From Volutella citrinella (lineage: Eukaryota > Ascomycota > Sordariomycetes > Hypocreales > Nectriaceae): DNA of 64,000 nucleotides. The position numbers were made by a program, and so were the translations under genes. The notes below the pieces were generated by a model. That model was not told the origin of the DNA. It saw only the letters and a program-made list of their open reading frames with translations, and searched no databases. The stretch spans positions 4,278,001 to 4,342,000 of the forward strand of contig JAWZSP010000004.1 of assembly GCA_034401135.1 (NCBI GenBank), given 5' to 3'. Position 1 is the first letter of the stretch, and each line of letters begins with the position of its first letter. This document shows positions 56,662 to 64,000 of this stretch, in pieces.

Positions 56662-58116
56662 CTAATACCAGCGATCAACCCAGAAGAATGGTTTATATGT
56701 CGCATCTACCTGCGACCTCCCTACCGGATCCCGCCACCATAAGGCAAAGTCGCTCCATTCGTCGGCCAGCGCCGCATTGTAGTTTGTTATCTCCTCATAT
56801 TTGGAGCCTGACTCGTTTTCTAGCCGGCTGGCAGAAGTGCTGCTTGTGCTTAGATCTCCCAGCTCAAGGGTTCCGCTCCGTCGCCGCCTCGCCTCGCGAC
56901 TGGAGCTCCGAAACCTCTGGTACAAGGCCACTGATATCGTGATAGCCACAGCTATCAAGGGCCCCCATTGCCCAATAGCCGACGTGTTCTCTGACTCAGG
57001 GACTGTTCCGAGCTCCAGCTCCACGACGATGATATACGCTGGTGCTCCTATCGGCACGGACAGATACAGGAGCCCACAACAGATGTAGACGACGAAAGAA
57101 GCCACCTTGGCAGACCCTCTCATACGATGGCTGAGAAACTCGAGCAGGCTTCTCATCAGTGATGGTCGCGGGTGAAGTAGAATAGATAGCTTTTCGAAGA
57201 TGTCGGCTGTTGTCAGCGATAGATACACCAAGTTGCGGATATCTCGCGGCCAAAAAAGAAGAGCAAGGGAGCCTACTATCCCCACGAAATAGCTGATTAG
57301 GATAGTTTTGGTTATATGTTCCCCTTTTCTCTCGGCGCAATTCTCCCTAGCTGGGCTGGATGTAAACTTCAAGCCGTCGAGGTCCAGATCCTGTTTGGGG
57401 CCATGGCAAATCTTGTCCAAGCTATTTTGCGTTGCAGCCATACCACAGGAGATAGGGGCCATGTCATCCTTGTCTGTGCGAAACATGACGGGAACATACT
57501 CGATGCTCTTGCATGCGGCGGCGCAGACTTGCTTCGTCTGTTCCGGCGCCAGGTTGTGCAACATGCAGCCACCGTAGACACCGACTGTATGGCCACAGTC
57601 GCCAGGATGAGGACCAATCACTTCTGTAGCGGCGACGGTGACCATGGCCACCAGAAGTAACAGTTGCCAGGCCAGGAACAGGAGGCGTTTGAGGCCGCGC
57701 GCATTCGGCAGCGGGTAGAACATGAACATCAGCCCAAAGATGGCGGCAAGGCCGCAGACGGAGGCTGCGACGAACGCATCACTGTCGACCCGAGACGCTT
57801 TCTGGGTGCTCAAGGCGAGGAGGTGGAAAGCAGCTGGTACGGTGAATGTTGCGACCCAAGTGGCGCCCGTGTAGAAGACCCATTTTCGGAACCGGAAGAC
57901 GAAGGTGATGATGAGTGCGGCGTAGAAAAGGATGCGCTGTACGCGAGTGTATGTTCCGTTCAGTGCATAGACACAGACTGTTTCTAATATCTGCTCTGGA
58001 TGTGCCTGCGATGCGTCGTCGCGTGGGAAGAGAGAATCCAGAGGAGGCGATGAATAGGCGCCAGAGACTGCAATCAGCGAGAGTAGAAAGAGGCGGAACA
58101 ATAAGCTCGAAGCCAT
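56662..58116 (-). CDS. Polytopic membrane protein of unknown function
   Basis: Intronless, 484 aa from the ATG at 58116. An upstream ATG in frame would add 53 residues but hide the signal peptide, so I chose the one that starts MASSLLFRLFLLSLIAVSGAYS. About seven to eight further hydrophobic helices follow, beginning RILFYAALIITFVFRF near residue 60. A lumenal or extracellular loop in the middle (about residues 170-260) holds several cysteines (GDCGHTVGVYGGCM, VCAAACKS). The C-terminus is cytosolic-like with a basic RRRRSGTLEL patch. A recurrent fungal layout starts with ALNGTYTRVQR before the first internal helix. No function is known to me, and I infer none. Confidence 0.82.
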   Translation of the reverse strand: MASSLLFRLFLLSLIAVSGAYSSPPLDSLFPRDDASQAHPEQILETVCVYALNGTYTRVQRILFYAALIITFVFRFRKWVFYTGATWVATFTVPAAFHLLALSTQKASRVDSDAFVAASVCGLAAIFGLMFMFYPLPNARGLKRLLFLAWQLLLLVAMVTVAATEVIGPHPGDCGHTVGVYGGCMLHNLAPEQTKQVCAAACKSIEYVPVMFRTDKDDMAPISCGMAATQNSLDKICHGPKQDLDLDGLKFTSSPARENCAERKGEHITKTILISYFVGIVGSLALLFWPRDIRNLVYLSLTTADIFEKLSILLHPRPSLMRSLLEFLSHRMRGSAKVASFVVYICCGLLYLSVPIGAPAYIIVVELELGTVPESENTSAIGQWGPLIAVAITISVALYQRFRSSSREARRRRSGTLELGDLSTSSTSASRLENESGSKYEEITNYNAALADEWSDFALWWRDPVGRSQVDATYKPFFWVDRWY

Positions 58117-58423
58117 AGCTCGCTGGAGGTGGATACAGAGCAGTTGTGAGCACAAATCGCTCAACTGCGGACAGTTGGCGCTGCTGTGCTGGTCACGATC
58201 GTGCAGTTCAAGAGTATGCTGATGGTAGGAGGTGATGCAGCGAAGGCAGATATGTAGAAAATTACGCGCAATCACAGCCCTGTCGTAAGGCAGACAGGTG
58301 GAGGCTGGTGCGGATCCCTGACAAGCATGAGCATGGGTGTGTTGATACTACCCTGCCGACCTATATCCCTGTCCTCAAACGATTCCACTCCGTTGATATC
58401 ATTCATTTCATCAAGCAGATACA
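58117..58423. other. Short spacer between two minus-strand genes
   Basis: 307 bp holding the membrane-protein promoter and the end of the oxidase transcript. Nothing else seen. Confidence 0.45.
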
Positions 58424-60215
58424 CTAATACTTGAATCCCCCAGTCCTCTCACGCAGTATCCCGTCGGGATCCTCCCGCCGCTGCAGTGCCTTGAACTTCT
58501 CAAAGTCTCTGTAGCTGCCCGTGACGTTCTGGTCCGCCATCGCATCATTCAAGAACAATGGCAGATATGAACCCGCATACTGGCCCGATTCCTGTAGCCA
58601 TTTAGGTACCTGCTCGTCCAGCCACTCAGTCAGGGCCCTGGAGATATCTTGGAGGGTCTCGTCGTCGTTCTTGTTGGTCCAGGCGCACTGAATCTCGAGG
58701 ATCAGACGGTCCGGGTCCGAGCCAGTTAGGCCCATGGCGTTGCCTCCGCGCTCCTGCGTCTTCTTTCCAACGGCTTGCGGAAGGGGCTGGAAGTCGACTG
58801 AGCATTGGGAGACAAGATGGGTAATGTCTCTGAAGTAGCCGTCTCCGAGCTCATGGAGCTTGTCAAGAATCATGCGATACATCTTCTTGTTGTTGGCAAT
58901 ATAAGGCAAAGTGTACGTCTGCGATTAATAATGAAATGTCAGTATCATCAACTAGATGAGATCGGGAATGAGTTGGCAAATATTACTCTGAAGGAGATTC
59001 TCGAATTCAGAAGGGAGGCGCCAAATCCGTTTGATTTGAGCTAAAACTGTCAGTTTGTTGCAAGCTGAGCAGTCGAGTCATTGTTCGTCTTACCAAGCTT
59101 CCATAGGATTGGGTCTTGGTGATGTCCAGAAGAGCTGGAATCTTGACAAAATCTGCAAAAGCACCAGTCGTAGGCGGCTTCTCGCCATCGTAGAAGAAGA
59201 ACAAGATGGTCAGCGTTGTTCCGCCAACAGCTGCTATATTGGAGACGATAATGGCCGCTTTTTCATCTTGGTTGCTGTATGGGACAAAGTTATGAAGAGC
59301 GTTGAAGATGTTGTCCGTCTGGGCTTCGGTGTAAATGCGCATGCCGCCCCAGACCTTTGCCATTGGGTATGCCCTGACGGTGAATTCAGTCACGATTCCT
59401 ATATCCAGGTTAACTATCGAATGTTTTGGTGCTTTGGGGGAACCTACCAAACTGGCTTCCACTGCCTCTCAGTGCAACGGCGAGTTCAGGATCATCTTTG
59501 GCCTTGATCTGGGCAATGGAGCCATCAGACTTGACCATGGTCCATTCCAAGATATTCTGCCAAGCCACTGTCAGTCTCTGTTTAACATGGGCGAGTTGAA
59601 TTGCGTACATCTGCAGCCAATCCATACTGGGCACTCAGAAATGAAATGCCCCCCTGGGTGAGAAACCCACCGACGCCGACTATTCCTGCAAGAGCGTTAG
59701 AAAAGGATTATGGGACGCAAAGACATCTCAATACCTAGTCGACCACCGACAATGGTGACGCCGGACTTTTCCAAAGTCGAGATGACTTCATTCCATTCGC
59801 CCCCGGGCTTGACGCGTGCAACTTTGTTTCCGCTGTCGTAGGAAGCGCCAGCCATCTTGCTGAAAGATATAAGCACGCCGTCCTGGACCGTGGCGTGGCC
59901 GGCATTGGGATCGTGTCCACCGCTCTTGGCGGTGAACTTGACGGTGGGATACTTGTTGAGGATTTTGACGGCCTGGGAAACGTCTTCGGTCGTCTCTGGT
60001 CGGATGACGCAGGCAGGCTTGAGCTCTCGTAGGATGGTGGACCAATACTCGTCCGTCTCTGAGTGGAAATCGAGGCTAAAGTAAGAGAAGACGCGACGAG
60101 GAAGCGCTTTCTCTATTTCCCTGCAGGCATTTTGCGTGTCCTTGCTGGCTCCGGCAGTTACACATGGCGCGGCCAAGGCAGCAAGGGCCAGAAGCAGGTG
60201 AGAAAGGGCAACCAT
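58424..60215 (-). CDS. Secreted FAD-linked oxidase (berberine-bridge/BBE type)
   Basis: Six exons (60215-59735, 59685-59609, 59556-59448, 59398-59094, 59040-58987, 58918-58424) remain in phase and give 506 aa. Residues 1-22 are a signal peptide (MVALSHLLLALAALAAPCVTAG). The FAD-binding domain shows VIRPETTEDVSQAVKIL, then KSGGHDPNAG with the histidine usually linked covalently to FAD, and GGRLGIVGVGGFLTQGGIS. The substrate half carries NILEWTMVKSDG and ALRGSGSQFGIVTEF. No cysteine is seen where bicovalent members have one, so flavin attachment is probably through the single histidine. The C-terminus lacks a classical BBE tail beyond YRDFEKFKALQRREDPDGI. Relatives oxidise alcohols, sugars or alkaloid intermediates outside the cell. 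Start at 60215 is the first ATG. Confidence 0.92.
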
Positions 60216-60366
60216 TATGGGATGGGGAGTCAAATGACAACAAGTCTTACTATGAGAGAATGTTCATAACCATGCAATAAAGCTGAACGTTATTCTTTAT
60301 ATACAGCAACATTTGAGACATGCGGCGTTCAGTGTCTGTGCAGAGGGCCCGAGATTAAACAATATC

Positions 60367-60798
60367 CTATTTGGGAACCAGTTGATATCCGACTGGGTTC
60401 ACCACAATGATCGGCACTGAAACCGGGCTAGCAGTCCAATTGCCGTCCTGCCTCGGCGCCTGTGAGGCGCAAACTCCAGTCTCGATATGGATAGCGTGTG
60501 GGGAAGACATGTGCACGACGCAGCGGCCACCGATGTTGAGATGAAAGGTGACAACCATCTTGCATGCTCCGGGGCGGGCGCAGGGCACGTTGCCTGTTTG
60601 GGGGCAGACGCCGAGGATGCGGGGCAATTGTCAAGACGCCATTGTTTCAGTAATCGCGGAGAACCAACCGCGGGCGTGGGGAATACGACGCTGTTCGACG
60701 GCCTCTGTCCTGCATCCCTCGGCCGTGTAATGGTCGACATCGAACTTTAGGTTGTAATTGAGATGCCACCAAGGCACGAGCAAAACTTGACGCGCTTT
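60367..60798 (-). pseudogene. Probable broken small cysteine-rich protein gene, in-frame TGA
   Basis: A single minus-strand frame runs from about 60798 to a TAG at 60367 and is interrupted once by TGA at 60633-60631. Codons on both sides of the stop have strong C/G third positions, so both segments were probably coding in one frame. The distal part (87 codons) reads GVCPQTGNVPCARPGAC, then VVTFHLNIGGRCVVHMSS, and contains several cysteines. The stop could derive from CGA by C-to-T change. No start codon is obvious: an upstream acceptor-like ACTGA...CAAG near 60790 suggests a missing first exon. Alternatively an unrecognised intron removes the TGA. Family unknown. Confidence 0.45.
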
Positions 60799-61552
60799 TC
60801 AGTAAGGAAAGGACCATGATAACACGTCTGATTCAATGATTCGGGCCGACCATGTGGCAGCTCCCCTCATTACGCAAGGCAATAGGTGTCTGGTTTGCCC
60901 AGTACACACAATCACCCGTATTAGCAATGGGGAAATCTTGAATTCATTTGCTTCTCTTTATGGATTGCCCTTCGGGAAATTGTATCTTCGCACCAGATCC
61001 CGCCGTCAACACCCGCCTAAGAAGAACGGTTATTCCGCACCAGCCTGGAAGTTTCTAGTCGACGCGGCGATGCTAATGTCTTGAATGTGTGCACTTTGAC
61101 GATGGGAGATGGGTAGGAGACTGAAAGTCAAGCCGAAAGAGAGGGGCAGCTTGAGAGTTTGAACGAAGATGGAGTTTGAAGCAGTTGTCACCAACTGGCC
61201 AGCGGGGTTCAACTGTCAAGTTGCTTTCACCTGAGCGTTAGGACGACTACTTCCTCAGCGGCACCCTGATTCACGCACGATCCATGTTCCCCTACTTCCT
61301 TTCCCTCTCAGGTCCCTCGCAAAGAGATATTTCATCTCTTCTCACGCACTTCTCCGCTCAAATAACCGCGCTCCCGACAAACAACGAGACAATTCTGCAG
61401 CCGTGTAGCCTCAGAAGCGCGGGCACAAAACCACCACTTGCGAGCTGTTACGAAAGTAGAATCAACTGTAAGTGAATTATAGATTGCAAGGTTTCCTTCT
61501 TCACTACTGTCGCGATTTCCTGACAGACAACTCCAGCCAAATCCGCGCAGAC
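60799..61552. other. Intergenic with probable 5' leader intron
   Basis: Between the broken gene and the next plus-strand locus. A well-formed intron (GTAAGT donor at about 61469, CTGACAG acceptor at about 61528) sits just upstream of the ATG at 61553, probably in a 5' untranslated leader. Otherwise nothing seen. Confidence 0.45.
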
Positions 61553-62293
61553 ATGGCCTCAGACGACAAGATCCCGCAGACGGGAAAAGTGCTTCTCGAA
61601 CATCTCAGCAAGCCGAGCCAGGCACTTGTTGAGGCTATGCGACCGGCCGCGACGCTCAACCGTACCATCTGGCTCAGCGGGACTCCAGCTCGGGAAAGGG
61701 AAACACCCAAGAACGCGTTCTAACGCGCCATGGAGCACCTTGGTCGGGCTGAAGTTGCTGCAAGCCAGGCGGAGCTCACATTTCGCCGTTGCCAAATACG
61801 AATCTACGGAATCCTAAAAGGCTTCGATGATTGGGTCCAAAAATGGCTGCCAGTGGAGCTGCCATCTTTGAGCGACGGCGACGGTGATGGTGAGAAACTG
61901 TTCAATCTGTGGGGCGGCCATCGCGGCATGCTGCTCGCCCTGCCCCTCAGCTGCGAACCAGCCTCAGACACGCTGTCAGAAGACGACAATAAGATGGTTC
62001 AGATCGCCATCAACACCGAAAACCAAGCAGAAAATGCTCTGGTTGTTGGATATATCGCCCAGCTCCCATATGTTCAAGCCCTCGGCGCCTTTGGTGATGT
62101 CGCTCTGAAGGCTATAATTAATCAGGATGTCCAATCCATCTTCATCCTGGAAAGAGTCTTGCAGGAATGGCAGCAACGAATTAGCGGCATCAAGCGAGGT
62201 GAAATTGTCGATGCCGACACAGCCATCATCCAGGATAACTTGGCTATGGAGATCATCAAGCATCACATCCTGGATCATTCCCGCCAATGCTGA
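61553..62293 (+). CDS. Hypothetical soluble protein; structure uncertain (in-frame TAA)
   Basis: The frame from ATG 61553 (MASDDKIPQTGKVLLEHL) and the frame from ATG 61730 (MEHLGRAEVAASQAELTF, 187 aa) are the same, separated by one TAA at 61721-61723. Both parts look coding, and a leader intron precedes 61553. Three readings are possible: translation starts at 61730 (187 aa); an intron from a weak donor such as GTTGAG near 61629 to GGAG at about 61735 removes the stop; or the gene is broken by a CAA-to-TAA change. The protein is helical and acidic (LPSLSDGDGDGEKLF), ends NLAMEIIKHHILDHSRQC, and has no signal peptide, membrane segment or known domain. Confidence 0.5.
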
Positions 62294-62876
62294 AGCGATC
62301 AATACCATTCGCGCCCACAGGCTGAGAGAAGGTTCTGGTTAATAGCAGGAATATGGAGAGTTACGGGGGGGGAACTTGGTTCTTGATCACGGTTACGGGT
62401 TTGTCTCACGGGAAAGGATGATTGCCCAAGACGGGGTGTTTGGGAGGGGCCCAGGTAACCAAATCATCTTCGAAAGATCTCACAGATCCAATAAAAATGT
62501 CCTCTTTCATCTGAATGTGCATACACAATGCAAACACCATTTCATTAGCAGCCCCTCAATATTTTCCGACTTCTCATCCGGTCGTCTGGTGCAGCTGATT
62601 CGGGTCACATGCAACGCAACCTGTCAGGCGGCGCTGGTGACAGCTCCCGCCCGCGGGCTGGCTTATCTTATCGCAACTGTCCTCCACGTCTCCCTCACCT
62701 CGGGTCAGCTGTGCAATCTTCCATCATTGCCCACGTTCCCAACGAGACCCGGCGCCCAATCTCTCTACACCGGCACCGGCATGCGAAGCTACTCCCCTGG
62801 GATGACCTAGATCCTCACATACTGCGCCTATCCTCTCCAAGTACCCGCCTGGAGCTTAGGCCTTGTCACAGCAGCC
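62294..62876. other. Promoter and leader of the coiled-coil gene
   Basis: 583 bp, pyrimidine-rich on the plus strand in its right half. The open frames that cross into the next gene are in the wrong frame. Confidence 0.45.
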
Positions 62877-64000
62877 ATGACGTCGCCGTCGTTCTTCGAC
62901 CGAATGTCGAGATCGCGCAACCAGAACTCGATCCTCCCTCTCCACCACGCTCCTCGCTCAAACAAGAGCGAGTACTCCCTCGACGAACTCGATCCCTATC
63001 CCGAAGAGGATACCGTAGCTCCAGGCCCTTCGAACCCCCGCCAGCGTCGACAAGGTTACGCCGAGGCCTACCCGCAGTCCTTACCGCAGTCGCCTCCCTC
63101 TGTCGCCTGGGATCGCAAAGACGACTCACCCCCGAGAGTCAGACAGAGGCCGCTCTTTGCAGGCCCGCCGCCGCCGATTCGAGCCTCGGTAGTCGTTGAC
63201 CAACGTGGCTCTGCGCGCTCCTCGCCCTCGAATCGCTCCAGCGCGAGGGGCCAGAGCTTGCTCCTCGACCGCTCCGTCTTTGACGGCCAATACCGCCCCC
63301 AGAAGGATTCTGTCTGGCGAAATCTGCAGAGGAGAGAAGCCGCCTTGGAGCGCGACATACAGAAACTCCTGGACCTGCAAGCCAGCGGGCTCATTGCAGG
63401 CAGCACGGCTGGCTCCGAGAAGGACTATGACCGGGAGAGCGACTTGGGCGAGAGCACCTTTTACTCGGCTGCGAGCTCCAAGTCCCGAATGATCAGCTCC
63501 ATACACATACCGGCCCGCTCAACACCGGATGGAAACGTCATCCCCGTGCGGCAGCCGCCGTCTAAGAAGCCACCTGGCCTCCGCGCCGCCAGGGCTGGAC
63601 TACGTCGCTCGATGGCCGCCATGCAGGAGCTGAAGGCCGAAGAGGATACGCACTTGAACGCCGCACTGTGCCAGCGCAGAGACGCCCTGGCGCATTTGGA
63701 TAATGTGAACGAGAGGAAGGAGGGCATTTACGCCGAACTACGTGCACTGGAAGAAGACGAAGAGGAGCCGCTAGGCCAAGAGCTGCGACAGCTGACGGTC
63801 GAGCATGACACCATCGGGGAGGAAATTCGTCTACTGGAGGAGAAGATTGTGGGGCTGCGTAACCGGCGGCGCTGGGTCAAGGATAAGATGGACGACGTCC
63901 AAAGCCGCCGGGATGCAGGGTTGAGCGGGTATAGAGCTGCTGGCATGGAAGTCGATTCAGAAGTTCGCACGCTACTACATCGGCCGCCGGTTACACCACT
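62877..64000 (+). CDS. Coiled-coil protein, C-terminus cut by window edge
   Basis: From the ATG at 62877 (MTSPSFFDRMSRSRNQNS) the frame is open to the window edge, giving at least 374 residues with no intron. The first 150 residues are basic, Ser/Pro/Arg-rich and probably disordered. A central segment (DRSVFDGQYRPQKDSVWRN) leads into heptad-like helices at about residues 155-180 and 255-355, with LRQLTVEHDTIGEEIRLLEE and KIVGLRNRRRWVKDKMDD. The layout suggests a cytosolic scaffold. It may be related to fungal Atg28-type coiled-coil autophagy proteins, but I cannot confirm this by eye. Third-position C/G bias supports coding throughout. Confidence 0.78.
   Translation, partial: MTSPSFFDRMSRSRNQNSILPLHHAPRSNKSEYSLDELDPYPEEDTVAPGPSNPRQRRQGYAEAYPQSLPQSPPSVAWDRKDDSPPRVRQRPLFAGPPPPIRASVVVDQRGSARSSPSNRSSARGQSLLLDRSVFDGQYRPQKDSVWRNLQRREAALERDIQKLLDLQASGLIAGSTAGSEKDYDRESDLGESTFYSAASSKSRMISSIHIPARSTPDGNVIPVRQPPSKKPPGLRAARAGLRRSMAAMQELKAEEDTHLNAALCQRRDALAHLDNVNERKEGIYAELRALEEDEEEPLGQELRQLTVEHDTIGEEIRLLEEKIVGLRNRRRWVKDKMDDVQSRRDAGLSGYRAAGMEVDSEVRTLLHRPPVTP

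Overview
The window is nuclear DNA from a filamentous ascomycete (Pezizomycotina). The evidence is short GT-AG introns of 44-118 nt with CTAAC/CTGAC-type branch sites, Zn2Cys6 regulators, HET, RTA1 and DUF3176 families, a LaeA-like methyltransferase and strong C/G preference at third codon positions. Sordariomycetes, possibly Hypocreales, is my inference. Most genes are multi-exon, so the coordinates are spans and exon limits are given in each entry.

Layout. 1-8 kb: a cut-off secreted hydrolase-like gene, an MFS sugar transporter with a cluster of CreA-type sites upstream, a Zn2Cys6 regulator carrying an AT-hook, and a LaeA-like methyltransferase. 9-16 kb: a HET-domain gene divergent from a small ankyrin-repeat gene, an RTA1-like membrane protein and a second Zn2Cys6 regulator. 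16-20.5 kb: a 1,465-aa secreted subtilase with a mucin-like linker, preceded by two identical inverted GATA-factor sites. 23.1-33.4 kb: an intron-containing tRNA-Ala(TGC), then a 9.9-kb gene for a TcA-like protein (A subunit of bacterial insecticidal toxin complexes) with two introns. It lies between gene-poor stretches of 2.6 and 2.9 kb and has no TcB or TcC partner here. 36-43 kb: a butanediol-dehydrogenase-like enzyme, a DUF3176 membrane protein and a small cysteine-containing secreted protein. 43-53 kb: housekeeping genes, namely a small mitochondrial membrane protein, Spt5, a quinone oxidoreductase and a DCAF7/TTG1-type WD40 protein. 53-64 kb: accessory sequence with a decayed locus containing a 41-codon tandem repeat, a 105-aa single-pass membrane protein, a polytopic membrane protein, a berberine-bridge-type FAD oxidase, two loci with an in-frame stop, and the start of a coiled-coil protein cut by the window edge.

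How the genes fit together. The housekeeping block sits beside accessory genes for secretion, nutrient use, self/non-self recognition (HET) and possible interaction with animals (TcA-like, subtilase, small secreted protein). There is no polyketide or peptide synthase backbone, so the methyltransferase and regulators do not make a secondary-metabolite cluster within this window. The strongest candidates for new biology are the orphan eukaryotic TcA-like gene and its surroundings; the decayed repeat locus near 54.5 kb is second.
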